In this document: in pieces, positions 1 to 9,451 of the stretch
Layout: each line of letters begins with the position of its first letter
Numbering within the stretch: the first letter of the stretch is position 1
Origin: CADEED01 sp041395625
Lineage (GTDB): Bacteria > Pseudomonadota > Gammaproteobacteria > Steroidobacterales > Steroidobacteraceae
Length of the DNA: 64,000 nucleotides
Direction: 5' to 3'
NCBI GenBank assembly: GCA_041395625.1
Contig: JAWLAE010000001.1
Span: 930,001 to 994,000, forward strand
Made by a program: the position numbers and the translations under genes
Notes under the pieces: model-generated
Told to the model about the DNA's origin: nothing
Seen by the model: only the letters and a program-made list of their open reading frames with translations
Database searches by the model: none

Positions 1-1
1 C

Positions 2-520
2 GTGGTCGCAGAAGGCTCCGTCAAGTTGTCGCTGTTCGCGGCGAACGGCGACGAAAAAGTACTCGACATCATCGCTCCCGGGCATAGCTTCGCTGAGGCG
101 CTGCTGTTCATGCAGGCGCCCGTGTATCCGATCACCGCCACTGCCATTGTCGACGCAACAGTCCTGCGAGTACCGGGCGCGCCGTTCTGCGCGATGCTGG
201 CAGAAAACCGTGCTGCTTGCTTCAAGATGCTGGGCCATCTGTCTGCGCGACTGCACGTGCAGGTGCGCGAGATTGAAGCATTGACGTTGGAGAATGCGCG
301 GCAGCGGTTGATTCGCTTCCTGCTTGCACGTGCCGTGCCGGACGCGAGCGGTGCGCTGATCGCCAGGACGAGCGAACCGCGTAACGTAATTGCCTCACAT
401 CTCAGCATGCAGCCTGAAACCTTTTCACGCTTGATCAAGAACCTGACGGACGAAGGTATAATCGAGCCCGATGGTCGCGATTTCGCGATCCGGGATCTCC
501 GGCGGCTGCAGATGGCATGA
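2..520 (+). CDS. Crp/Fnr-family transcriptional regulator, 3' part
   Basis: This is the C-terminal 172 residues of a Crp/Fnr-type regulator whose gene begins before the window. The first residues belong to the cyclic-nucleotide-binding-like beta roll (GSVKLSLF, then PGHSFAEALLF). A dimerisation helix follows, and then a winged helix-turn-helix with the recognition segment SMQPETFSRLIKNL, typical of the Fnr/Dnr branch. It ends 71 bp before nirS on the same strand, so a role as a Dnr/Nnr-like activator of denitrification genes is likely but inferred. The N-terminus, where any Fe-S cysteines would lie, is not visible, so Fnr and Dnr types cannot be separated. Confidence 0.88.
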   Translation: MVAEGSVKLSLFAANGDEKVLDIIAPGHSFAEALLFMQAPVYPITATAIVDATVLRVPGAPFCAMLAENRAACFKMLGHLSARLHVQVREIEALTLENARQRLIRFLLARAVPDASGALIARTSEPRNVIASHLSMQPETFSRLIKNLTDEGIIEPDGRDFAIRDLRRLQMA

Positions 521-530
521 CCTGAATCAA
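517..530 (+). promoter_or_regulatory. FNR/DNR-like box upstream of nirS
   Basis: The sequence ATGACCTGAATCAA matches the TTGAC-N4-ATCAA type of FNR/DNR site at all but the first position. It overlaps the stop codon of the upstream regulator. Its centre is about 68 bp before the nirS ATG, so a class II promoter with a start site near 565 would fit. Confidence 0.55.
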
Positions 531-591
531 GGTGACGCACAATCCGATCCATTACAGTGATGTCGGCTCGCTGGGAGCCAGGAGAAGTTGT

Positions 592-2763
592 ATGACGAGC
601 AGAAGTTTTCGGACTTGGCAAACGGCGCTTGCGCCAATTTTGGTGCTGATCGCATCAGCGTCGATTGCGATCGCGCAGTCCACCCCGTCGGCACGTAAAG
701 ACGCGCCGGCAGTGCATCAGGCCGAGGTCGCCCAGGCGAATGCTGGCGGGACAATGGCCGAACAACTCGAGCGCGGCAAGACCGCCTACGAAGCCGCCTG
801 CTCGGCCTGTCATCAGGTCGATGGCAAGGGTCTCGAGGGCGCATTCCCGCCACTCGCTGGATCGGATTATCTGCGGGCCAATGCCAAGCGCCCGATCGAA
901 ATCGTATTGCACGGTCTGGAAGGCAAGATCGTGGTCAACAACAAAGAGTACGACTCGGTGATGCCGCCGATGACGCAACTCTCCGATCAGGAGATCGCGG
1001 ACATTCTCACGTACGTGAACAACAGCTGGGGCAACAAGGGTGCCGTTATAAAGCCCGCGCAGGTTGCTGCCGTGCGCGGCGAGCCAGGGCCGACGCGGTC
1101 GGCCGGTTCACCCACTGAGCATCCCGGCACGTCGGTTGCGGAGATGAAGTATCAGGGTGCGCCGTCCACGATCGACGCGAGCCAGGCCGATGTCGTGATC
1201 ACCCCGGGCGCGCCGAACATGACGACGGCCGAGTTCGATCATGCCAAGAAGATCTATTTCGAGCGCTGCGCCGGCTGCCACGGCGTACTGCGCAAAGGCG
1301 CTACGGGCAAACCATTGACGCCAGACATCACCCAGAAGAAGGGCACCGAGTATCTGAAGGTCTTCATCTCGGTCGGTTCCCCGGCCGGCATGCCGAACTG
1401 GGGCACATCGGGCGAGTTGTCTGCCGCGGACGTCGACATCATGGCGCGCTACGTACAGCATGCACCGCCGACTCCGCCGGAGTTCGGCATGGAGGACATG
1501 CGCGCCAGCTGGAAGGTATTGATACCTGCCGACAAGCGGCCGACCAGCAAACAGAACAACTTCAACATCCGGAACATTTTCGCAGTCACGCTGCGTGATG
1601 CGGGCGAAGTGGCGCTCATCGATGGCGACACCAAGCAGATCGTCAATATCGTCAAGACGGGTTATGCCGTGCACATCTCGCGGCTGTCGCACTCGGGTCG
1701 TTACGTTTACACGATTGGGCGTGACGCGAGAATAGATCTGATCGATCTGTGGATGGAGAAGCCCGATATCGTGGCTGAGATCAAGGTGGGGCTCGAGGCG
1801 CGCTCGGTCGAGACATCGAAGTACAAGGGCTTCGAGGACAAGTTCGCCATCGCCGGTGCGTACTGGCCGCCGCAGTTCGTCATCATGGACGGCGAGTCGC
1901 TGGAACCGCGGAAGATCGTCTCGACGCGCGGCATGACGGTCGATACGCAGGAGTATCACCCGGAGCCGCGCGTGGCCGCGATCGTGGCGTCACATGAGCA
2001 TCCGGAGTTCATCGTCAACGTGAAGGAGACCGGCAAGATCCTGTTGGTCAACTACGAGGACATCGACAACCTTAAGGTGATCGAGATCGGTGCCGCGCGC
2101 TTCCTGCACGATGGTGGCTGGGATGTGACCAAACGTTACTTTCTGACGGCTGCCAACCAGTCGGACAAGATCGCCGTAGTGGATTCGCGCGAGCAGAAGC
2201 TGGCGGCGCTGGTGGATGTGGACAAGATTCCGCATCCGGGACGCGGCGCCAACTTTGTCGATCCGAAGTTCGGTCCGGTATGGGTCACGAGCGCGCTCGG
2301 CAACGACAAGGTGACGCTCATTGGTACCGATCCTGACAAACATCCCGACAATGCCTGGAAGGTGGTGCGGGTGCTGAAGGGGCAGGGCGGCGGCTCGTTG
2401 TTCGTCAAGACCCACCCGAAGTCCAAACACCTCTATGTGGATACGGCACTCAATCCGATCCCGAAGATCAGTCAGTCCGTTGCGGTGTTCGAGATCAACA
2501 ATCTCGACAAGCCATACAAAGTGCTGCCGATCGCCGAATGGGCGGGCGATCTCGGTCCGGGGCCGAAGCGGGTCGTGCAGCCGGAGTTCAACATGGCGGG
2601 CGACGAAGTGTGGTTCTCGGTCTGGAACGGCAAGGAAGAGAAATCCGCGCTGGTCATCGTGGATGACAAGACCTTGAAGCTGAAGGCCGTCATCGACGAT
2701 CCACGCATCGTGACACCCACCGGCAAGTTCAACGTCAACAATACGGTGGACGACGTCTATTGA
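592..2763 (+). CDS. nirS: Cytochrome cd1 nitrite reductase with an extra cytochrome c domain
   Basis: The product (723 aa) is a periplasmic haem cd1 nitrite reductase that reduces nitrite to nitric oxide in denitrification. The ATG at 592 opens a signal peptide (residues 1-29). Two cytochrome c domains follow, with CXXCH motifs at about residues 70-74 (CSACH) and 226-230 (CAGCH). The rest is the eight-bladed d1 propeller. The paired active-site histidines correspond to the SHEHPEF segment (about 468-470) and FLHDGG (about 506). The C-terminus is very like Pseudomonas NirS. Canonical NirS has one haem c domain, so the first domain is an added one that may serve as a built-in electron donor. 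NirN is an alternative, but it lacks the close match to NirS seen here. Confidence 0.93.
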   Translation: MTSRSFRTWQTALAPILVLIASASIAIAQSTPSARKDAPAVHQAEVAQANAGGTMAEQLERGKTAYEAACSACHQVDGKGLEGAFPPLAGSDYLRANAKRPIEIVLHGLEGKIVVNNKEYDSVMPPMTQLSDQEIADILTYVNNSWGNKGAVIKPAQVAAVRGEPGPTRSAGSPTEHPGTSVAEMKYQGAPSTIDASQADVVITPGAPNMTTAEFDHAKKIYFERCAGCHGVLRKGATGKPLTPDITQKKGTEYLKVFISVGSPAGMPNWGTSGELSAADVDIMARYVQHAPPTPPEFGMEDMRASWKVLIPADKRPTSKQNNFNIRNIFAVTLRDAGEVALIDGDTKQIVNIVKTGYAVHISRLSHSGRYVYTIGRDARIDLIDLWMEKPDIVAEIKVGLEARSVETSKYKGFEDKFAIAGAYWPPQFVIMDGESLEPRKIVSTRGMTVDTQEYHPEPRVAAIVASHEHPEFIVNVKETGKILLVNYEDIDNLKVIEIGAARFLHDGGWDVTKRYFLTAANQSDKIAVVDSREQKLAALVDVDKIPHPGRGANFVDPKFGPVWVTSALGNDKVTLIGTDPDKHPDNAWKVVRVLKGQGGGSLFVKTHPKSKHLYVDTALNPIPKISQSVAVFEINNLDKPYKVLPIAEWAGDLGPGPKRVVQPEFNMAGDEVWFSVWNGKEEKSALVIVDDKTLKLKAVIDDPRIVTPTGKFNVNNTVDDVY

Positions 2764-2795
2764 TCTCGATGCGCCGTCACGCGCGGTGTTCGTGA

Positions 2796-2830
2796 CTGGC
2801 GGTGCTGAGCGGTTCGCTCAGTACCGCCAG
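2796..2830. terminator. Hairpin between convergent nirS and TonB receptor genes
   Basis: A near-perfect inverted repeat pairs CTGGCGGT (2796-2803) with ACCGCCAG (2823-2830) and CTGAGC (2805-2810) with GCTCAG (2816-2821) around a GGTTC loop. It covers the last codons of the receptor gene and follows the nirS stop. No T-run is present, so a bidirectional terminator is inferred from position and stem strength. Confidence 0.5.
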
Positions 2831-5028
2831 TCCAGTTTGACGATCCAGTTGCGCCCCGGTCGCTGATAGAGGGGTAGCAGCGGATCGCCACTCGCGCGGC
2901 CGCGCACGTCCGCCCACTCGCGATATGCCCGATCCAGCAGATTGTTAGCGCCCGCACGTAGTGTTAGCCGCTGGCCGACGGCAAATTCTGCCAACAGGTC
3001 CACAGTCGCATAGCCGGCCGTTCGCGCGAGCGGCGCGCCACTGGGCGGGTCGTTGACGCTGGTCTTGGCGGCGACGCCCGTGACGCGCAGCTCGACCGTT
3101 GCACGATTCGATGGCCGACGGTAGCGGGCGGCGAGGGTCGCACGCGGCGGGTCGATGGCGTTGAGTGGCCGATCGAGCGAGGTATCGCGGCCCTCGACCA
3201 GCGTTGCGGTCAGGCGTGCCGACCATTGCTGCAGCGACGGTCGCCAGTCGCCGAGTTCGGTGCGCAGGTCCGCCTCCAGTCCAAAGATCTCCGCTGTGGC
3301 AATATTGCGCGACTGAAACAGCGTCAGGCCGCTCACGGGGTCAAGGCCAAGATTGACCTTGCTCTCGATCAGATCGCGGTAACGCGTGGCAAACGCGCTG
3401 AGCGTGCCGTGCAGCCTGCCGCTCTGTGTTCGCAAGCCGAACTCCGCGCCATCGCTACGCTCAGGTCGCAAATCTGGATTCGGCAAGGCGCGGACGCCGA
3501 TAGTCGGCAGATCGAGGCCGATATTCACGTCCTCGAATGGTGGCGCGCGAAAGCCGTGGGTGTACTGGGCGAACAGCAGTGCGCGCGGCGTCAGCGCCAA
3601 GGACCAGCCCAGTCGCGGGGACACTGCCCGCCTCGATACGTTCGCGGTCGGCAGATTCGGATTGTCGTCCAACCAGATAGCGTCGACACGTGGCTGCAAG
3701 CGGATGTCGTCGACACGCACGCCGGCCCGCAACGTCCAGCGACCTGCTATCGGCCGCAGTTCGTCCTCTGCGAACAAGCCGACTTCGCGCGTGTCGGATA
3801 TCGGGAAGTCCCGCAGCGGAAATACTTCTCCAAGGATAGCCTTGGTCGGTGTGCCCGTCGGCAGGGGAGTCTGCAACCCGTCACGCAGCTCAGCGATCCG
3901 CGATGCCGTGATATCGAGGCCCCACAAGGCGCGATGCTCGAGACCCGCAAGCAGACCGTGGCGTTCACCTACCAGCTTGATGCCGGTGAGTCGTTGCTTG
4001 AACTGAAACTCGCGCTCGATCCTGAGCGGCTGCGGCTGGCGCGGTGGCGCGGCGCGCCGATCTTCATCTGTTAGCTGCGCGGTCTCGATGCGCGAATGGA
4101 ACACCCGAGCGGACCAGCGACCCCAGCCGACAGTATCGTCACCGATCGAGTGCGCGACGAAGGCCGTCGTTCGCGTGCTCTCATCGTCCCCTGACAATTG
4201 GGTGGTCGTCGCGAACCGGCCCGGTTGGCCGATCAATGCGACGACGTCGGTCGTCTGCTGAAAGCGGTCGAATGCGATGCCGGCCTCGCCCGAGTCGTGA
4301 CGACCGAACTCGAGTCGCAACAGGGCCGAGTCGTTGCGGTAGTCACGTGGATTGGGGCCAAGGGAGTTGCCTTCGCTCTGCGACTCCGAACCCGCGCGCG
4401 TATCGAGCGCCAGCATCGCCGCGACCGGACCAAAGTCCCGGCCGGCCTGGACGAGCGCGCTGCGAGCGTCGTCCACGCCCTGATAACCGATCGTTGCGCG
4501 CAGTGCCATATCGCCTGCGGTGGTGGCCAGCCAACGGCGCGGCCGCCACGTCGATACACTGACCACGCCGCCGAGTGCATCGCTGCCGTACAAGGCCGAC
4601 GCCGGTCCGCGCAGGATTTCGACGCGTTCCGCAAGCGTCAGATCCGGCAGCAGCCGACCGGCGCTCGAGAAGTTACCCACGGCAAAAGCCTTGCTGAGCG
4701 GCACACCGTCGACTTCGATCGCGACCCGATTGCCGCCGATGCCACGGATGGACACACCTTCGAATCCGAAGCGGCCCGGGTCGTTGCGTACCGAGACCCC
4801 CGGTTCGATCGAGGCGACGTCACGCAAGTTTTGTTGCAGCGTAAAATCCAGCTCGTCGGCGGTAATCAGACTGACAGTGCCGATGGACTCGATCAACGGC
4901 CGCTCGGCGCGGCTGGTGATGGTGATGGTTTGCAGTTCGGGTGCGGCTTGCGCGCGCGCGCCGAACGGCGCGAGCAACGCGGCGACCGCCGTACAAACGG
5001 CAGTGGAACGCGGAGTGGTTTTTGACAT
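2818..5028 (-). CDS. TonB-dependent outer-membrane receptor
   Basis: The 736-residue product has a signal peptide ending near GARA-QA (residues 1-27). A plug domain follows (VRNDPGRFGFEGVSIRGI; ILRGPASALYGSDALGGVV), then a 22-strand-type barrel ending in the aromatic C-terminus WRY. This is the layout of ligand-gated TonB-dependent receptors. The plug resembles the haem/haemoglobin/transferrin receptor group, but the ligand cannot be read from the sequence. Next to nirS, uptake of haem or another metal chelate needed for haem cd1 would make sense; that is inference. The gene is divergent from the porin at 5070, with 41 bp between the start codons. Confidence 0.88.
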   Translation of the reverse strand: MSKTTPRSTAVCTAVAALLAPFGARAQAAPELQTITITSRAERPLIESIGTVSLITADELDFTLQQNLRDVASIEPGVSVRNDPGRFGFEGVSIRGIGGNRVAIEVDGVPLSKAFAVGNFSSAGRLLPDLTLAERVEILRGPASALYGSDALGGVVSVSTWRPRRWLATTAGDMALRATIGYQGVDDARSALVQAGRDFGPVAAMLALDTRAGSESQSEGNSLGPNPRDYRNDSALLRLEFGRHDSGEAGIAFDRFQQTTDVVALIGQPGRFATTTQLSGDDESTRTTAFVAHSIGDDTVGWGRWSARVFHSRIETAQLTDEDRRAAPPRQPQPLRIEREFQFKQRLTGIKLVGERHGLLAGLEHRALWGLDITASRIAELRDGLQTPLPTGTPTKAILGEVFPLRDFPISDTREVGLFAEDELRPIAGRWTLRAGVRVDDIRLQPRVDAIWLDDNPNLPTANVSRRAVSPRLGWSLALTPRALLFAQYTHGFRAPPFEDVNIGLDLPTIGVRALPNPDLRPERSDGAEFGLRTQSGRLHGTLSAFATRYRDLIESKVNLGLDPVSGLTLFQSRNIATAEIFGLEADLRTELGDWRPSLQQWSARLTATLVEGRDTSLDRPLNAIDPPRATLAARYRRPSNRATVELRVTGVAAKTSVNDPPSGAPLARTAGYATVDLLAEFAVGQRLTLRAGANNLLDRAYREWADVRGRASGDPLLPLYQRPGRNWIVKLDWRY

Positions 5029-5034
5029 GGATCA
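5021..5034 (+). promoter_or_regulatory. FNR/DNR-like box overlapping the receptor start codon
   Basis: TTGACATGGATCAA is an exact TTGAC-N4-ATCAA site. It contains the minus-strand ATG of the TonB receptor (5026-5028) and lies 36 bp before the ATG of the plus-strand porin. Binding here could block receptor expression, act on the porin, or both. Confidence 0.5.
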
Positions 5035-5069
5035 AGGAGGCCGCGGTGACACAGTGAGATGTTGCAACC

Positions 5070-6311
5070 ATGAACAATAGCATCCGCATACGCATTTTCC
5101 GCAGCTTCCTCGCACCCATGGTCATGGCGATCCTGGCTGGTGCGGCGCACACACCGGCTAACGCGGCCGATACGTTTGCTGCGGCGGTCACCGGCGGCAA
5201 GCCGACGGTCGGTTTGCGGTACCGCGCTGAGCAAGTCGACGAGGACTCGTTGCGCGACGAAGCACTGGCATCGACCCTGCGCGTCCGCCTCGCCTATGAG
5301 ACCGCCAAGTGGCGCGACTTGAGCATGCTCGTAGAAGTCGATCACGTGGCGTCCATCGGTGGCGAAACTTTCAACTCGACGCGCAACGGCCGGATCGACC
5401 GGCCGGTGGTAGCCGATCCGATCGGCACCGATCTCAATCAGGCCGCCCTCCGCTTTGCGGGAGCCGACGACACGATCGTCCTCGGGCGGCAACGCATAAT
5501 CTTTGACAACGCGCGGTTCGTCGGCAATGTGGGCTGGCGTCAGAACGAGCAGACCTACGATGGCTTGACCTGGCAAACCAAACGCCTGGCGCAGACCACG
5601 TTCACCTACGGCTACATCGCCAACGTCAATCGTGTGTTCGGGCCTGACAGCGGCACGCCCGCTGCGGATCTGCGCAGTGACTCGCACGTCGTGCACGCAG
5701 ACGTCGATCTCAAAGCATGGGGTAAGCTGCTTGCATTCGGCCACTTGCTCGACTTCGACAATGCTGCGGCCTTGTCGCAGCAGACCGTCGGCGTGCAATG
5801 GACCGGAACGAAGAAGTTCGACGCCGCGGCGCTGTCATGGTCGGTAGCCTATGCGAGCCAGAGCGACTGTGCCGACAATCCGACCAACTACTCAGCCGAC
5901 TATCGGCAGCTTGAACTGGCGGGCACCCGTGGGCCGATCACGCTGCGGATCGGACAGGAAGTGCTGAGCGGCGATGCCACCCGTCCAGGTCGCAGCTTCC
6001 AGACACCGCTTGCCACCTTGCATGCATTTCAAGGTTGGGCCGACAAATTCCTGACGACGCCACCACAGGGTATCGAGGATCTGTACGTCGGCTTGTCGGG
6101 CAAGTGGGGCGCGACCAGTGCGCAGCTCACCTGGCACGATTTCGGCGCCGAAGCGGTGGGCCGGGACTATGGTTCGGAATGGGACGCATCCGTCAGCCAT
6201 CGCTTCGGTGCACGCGTCGACGTGCTGCTCAAGGCAGCAAATTATGACGCCAACGGCTTTAGCGTCGATACCACCAAGCTGTGGCTGCAAGTAGCAGCCG
6301 ACTTCAAGTAG
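5070..6311 (+). CDS. Alginate-export-type outer-membrane porin
   Basis: The 413-residue product has a signal peptide (about residues 1-34, cleavage near ANA-AD). The remainder is an 18-strand-like barrel of alternating amphipathic strands (GLRYRAEQVDEDSL; LGRQRIIFDNARFVG; WRQNEQTYDGLTW) matching the alginate_exp (AlgE-like) porin family. Porins of this type are often found beside denitrification or hydrocarbon genes and need not move alginate. The gene is divergent from the TonB receptor and has an FNR/DNR-like box just upstream. Confidence 0.78.
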   Translation: MNNSIRIRIFRSFLAPMVMAILAGAAHTPANAADTFAAAVTGGKPTVGLRYRAEQVDEDSLRDEALASTLRVRLAYETAKWRDLSMLVEVDHVASIGGETFNSTRNGRIDRPVVADPIGTDLNQAALRFAGADDTIVLGRQRIIFDNARFVGNVGWRQNEQTYDGLTWQTKRLAQTTFTYGYIANVNRVFGPDSGTPAADLRSDSHVVHADVDLKAWGKLLAFGHLLDFDNAAALSQQTVGVQWTGTKKFDAAALSWSVAYASQSDCADNPTNYSADYRQLELAGTRGPITLRIGQEVLSGDATRPGRSFQTPLATLHAFQGWADKFLTTPPQGIEDLYVGLSGKWGATSAQLTWHDFGAEAVGRDYGSEWDASVSHRFGARVDVLLKAANYDANGFSVDTTKLWLQVAADFK

Positions 6312-6328
6312 CTAGCGCCTGATGTCGT

Positions 6329-9300
6329 TCAGCCCGCCGGCGCCGCCGGTGGTTGTGAGGCGGCCTGATCGCGCGCACGATCGTCATGATGCTCCTTGTT
6401 GAGCAACCGCGCGAACTTGGGTCCGATCCACCGTTCGATGTCATCGATGATCGTGAACGCCGCTGGTACTACCACGAGTGTCAGCGCGGTGGAGGTGATC
6501 AGCCCGCCGATTACGGCGATCGCCATCGGACGATTGAAGCTCTTGTCGCCGCCCAGGCCGAGCGCAATCGGCAACATGCCGGCGACCATCGCGACAGTCG
6601 TCATGATGATCGGTCGCGCGCGCTTGTGGCCCGCATCGATCAGAGCCGTGGCACGGTCTGTGCCAGCGCGGATCGATTCGATCGCGAAATCCACCAACAG
6701 GATCGAGTTCTTGCCAACGATGCCCATCAGCATCAGGAAGCCGATCACTACTGGTAGCGAGAACGGTTCGCCAATCGCCATCAAGGCGAGCACGGCGCCG
6801 CCGATCGACAGCGGCAGAGCGGACAGAATGGTGATCGGCTGAAACACGCGCTGGAACAACAACACCATCACAGCGAACACCATCAGGATACCAGCGCCCA
6901 TGGCGAGGAAGAACGACGTGAACAGCTCGCCCATGAATTCCGCTTCGCCCACGGCAATGCGGCGCACGCCTGATGGAAGCTCCTTGAACACTGGCAGCGC
7001 GTCCACCTTCTTCATCGCATCGCCCAAAACCACGCCTTCTTTGAGCCCCGCGTCGATGTAGAAGCGTCGGTTCTGGTTGTAGCGACGCACGGTGGCCGGG
7101 CCGTGCCCGTAGCTGATCTCAGCTACTGCCTTGAGCGGCACGCTGCCGCCGCGCGCCGTGGGTACCGGCAGATTTTCGATGGTCGATAAACTCTCCCGCG
7201 CGCTTTCGCGCAGACTCACACGAATGGGAATCTGGCGATCCGCGAGCGAAAACTTCGGCGCATTCGCGGCGATGTCACCCATCGTCGCGATCCGAATCGT
7301 CTGGCTGATGGCCGCCACTGAGACGCCCAGCTCGGCCGCGAGTTCCTGCCGCGGAGTCACCTGGATCTCGGGGCGTTTGTAGTCGCCATTGATACGCGGA
7401 TCATCGAGTTCAGGCAGTGTTTTCATCTGTTCGATCACTCGAACAGCGGTGGCTTCTGCCAGCTTCGGGTCTTCGCCGGTGATGTAGAGGGCTACGGGGC
7501 GACCGCCGCCCGGACCCATGCTCTGAAATGACACGCGTGCGTCCGGGACTTCCCGCAACAAGGGTGTAACACGCTTTTCCCACTCGTCTTGCGAGACATC
7601 GCGCTGTTCGGGCCGCACCAGCGTCACGTAGATCTGGCCGCTGCGGACGTCCGCGGCGCCCATACCGCCGTCACCGCCGCCGATCGATTCGACGATTGCG
7701 GTAACTTCAGGCTGCTGCTTGACGATCTCGACGACCTTGCGCGACACGGCGGCCGTGTCCTCGAGCCGCACGCCAGGCGGCAACTCGATCGAGATGCTGG
7801 CGCTGGAAAAGTCGCTGGGGGGTACGAAGGACTTGGGAATGGCAACCAACAGTGCCACCGAGAATGCAAAAAACAGCGTGGCGCCTGCGACAGTCAACCA
7901 GCGGTGTGCCAGCGACAGTTTCAGTAGCCGCATGTAGCGCTCCATGAGCGGGCCCTCGGCCGAGCGCAGATCGTCATGTGGTCGCAGCATGAATGCTGCC
8001 AATACTGGCGTGATCAATCGCGCCACCAGCAGTGAAAAGAACACGGCTGAGGCGACCGTGAGACCGAACTGCTGAAAGTACTGGCCGACGATGCCGCCCA
8101 TGAAACTGACCGGGAGAAAGACTGCGATGATCGTCGCCGACGTGGCGACGACGGCGAGGCCGATTTCGTCCGCGGCCTCCATCGCCGCCTCGTAGCCAGA
8201 CTTGCCCATGCGCATGTGCCGCACGATATTCTCGATCTCCACGATCGCGTCATCTACCAACACGCCGGCAACCAGCGACAGTCCTAACAAGCTGATACCG
8301 TTCAGCGTGAAACCGAGCGATTGCATGACGAAAAACGTGGGAATGGCTGACAGCGGAATCGCCAGCGCCGCGATGAATGTCGCGCGTCCGTCACGCAGGA
8401 ACAGGAAGACGACGAGCACGGCGAGTGCCGCGCCTTCGATGAGCGCGGTCAGGGCCGATTTATAGGCGCGCTTGGTATTGTCGACAGTAGTGAATACCAG
8501 TTCGATGTTGACATCCGGCCGCTCGTCGCGGATCTCAGCCAATTCTTTCTGCACAGCGTCGAACACTGTGACGTCGGACGATCCTCTGGAGCGAAACACC
8601 CCGAACGTCGTGGCCGGCCTGCCGTTCAAGCGCGACAGCGAGCGCACTTCGGCAATACCGTCGTACACCTCCCCGAGGTCCCGCAGTGTCACGATCGTGC
8701 CATTCGCGAGCCGGACCTGCCGATTGCCAAGTTCGAGCGCGGTCTTGGCACCGCCCAAAACACGTATCGATTGCTCGCCGCCTGCTACCTGGGCGCGGCC
8801 GCCGGGCACATCCAGATTCAGGCTGCGCACGAGCTGATTCACTTCGACCGCGGTCGTGCCAAGTGCCTGCAGGCGCGTGGGGTCGAGCTCGATGCGGATC
8901 TCGCGGTCCGCGCCGCCGTTGCGTGACGCCTGCGCCACGCCTGCGATGGAATTGAGTCGCTTGGCGATCGTGTTGTCGACGAACCACGACAACTGCTCGA
9001 GCGTCATGTTGGTGCTGCTCACAGCATAGTAGGCGATGGCGCCGCCTTCCATATCGATGCGTTGTACCTGTGGTTCTTCGATGCTCTCAGGCAGCTCGCT
9101 GCGTACCTGTGAGACCGCGTCACGCACGTCGTTCACCGCGCGATCGATCGGCGTGCCGATCAGGAACTCGATCGCCGTCAACGAAGCACCCTCGACAGCG
9201 CGCGACGTAATGTTACGGACGTCTGCCACACCCGCGACTGCGGCCTCGATCTTTTGCGTAACTTGTGTTTCGATTTCGGTTGGCGCGGCACCGGGTTGCG

Positions 9301-9451
9301 ATACCGTGACGTTGACCATCGGGAACGACACGTCCGGATTGAGATTGATCGGCAATCGAATGAACGACACGATGCCGACGAAGGTGAGCACGATGAACAG
9401 CACGATCGGCAGGATCGGATTGCGGATCGCCCAGGCGGACATGTTCTTCAT
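6329..9451 (-). CDS. RND efflux pump inner-membrane permease (HAE-1 type)
   Basis: The 1040-residue protein has the AcrB/MexB plan: TM1 near residues 12-30, a large periplasmic loop (GRPATTFGVFRSRGSSDV), TM2-6 with the family motif around GVLVDDAIVEIENI (about 400), then a second loop and TM7-12. It would export drugs, solvents or other amphiphiles by proton antiport with the membrane-fusion protein encoded immediately upstream. The two genes overlap by 4 bp (ATGA), which indicates one transcript and translational coupling. No outer-membrane channel gene is adjacent. Substrates are unknown. Confidence 0.93.
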   Translation of the reverse strand: MKNMSAWAIRNPILPIVLFIVLTFVGIVSFIRLPINLNPDVSFPMVNVTVSQPGAAPTEIETQVTQKIEAAVAGVADVRNITSRAVEGASLTAIEFLIGTPIDRAVNDVRDAVSQVRSELPESIEEPQVQRIDMEGGAIAYYAVSSTNMTLEQLSWFVDNTIAKRLNSIAGVAQASRNGGADREIRIELDPTRLQALGTTAVEVNQLVRSLNLDVPGGRAQVAGGEQSIRVLGGAKTALELGNRQVRLANGTIVTLRDLGEVYDGIAEVRSLSRLNGRPATTFGVFRSRGSSDVTVFDAVQKELAEIRDERPDVNIELVFTTVDNTKRAYKSALTALIEGAALAVLVVFLFLRDGRATFIAALAIPLSAIPTFFVMQSLGFTLNGISLLGLSLVAGVLVDDAIVEIENIVRHMRMGKSGYEAAMEAADEIGLAVVATSATIIAVFLPVSFMGGIVGQYFQQFGLTVASAVFFSLLVARLITPVLAAFMLRPHDDLRSAEGPLMERYMRLLKLSLAHRWLTVAGATLFFAFSVALLVAIPKSFVPPSDFSSASISIELPPGVRLEDTAAVSRKVVEIVKQQPEVTAIVESIGGGDGGMGAADVRSGQIYVTLVRPEQRDVSQDEWEKRVTPLLREVPDARVSFQSMGPGGGRPVALYITGEDPKLAEATAVRVIEQMKTLPELDDPRINGDYKRPEIQVTPRQELAAELGVSVAAISQTIRIATMGDIAANAPKFSLADRQIPIRVSLRESARESLSTIENLPVPTARGGSVPLKAVAEISYGHGPATVRRYNQNRRFYIDAGLKEGVVLGDAMKKVDALPVFKELPSGVRRIAVGEAEFMGELFTSFFLAMGAGILMVFAVMVLLFQRVFQPITILSALPLSIGGAVLALMAIGEPFSLPVVIGFLMLMGIVGKNSILLVDFAIESIRAGTDRATALIDAGHKRARPIIMTTVAMVAGMLPIALGLGGDKSFNRPMAIAVIGGLITSTALTLVVVPAAFTIIDDIERWIGPKFARLLNKEHHDDRARDQAASQPPAAPAG

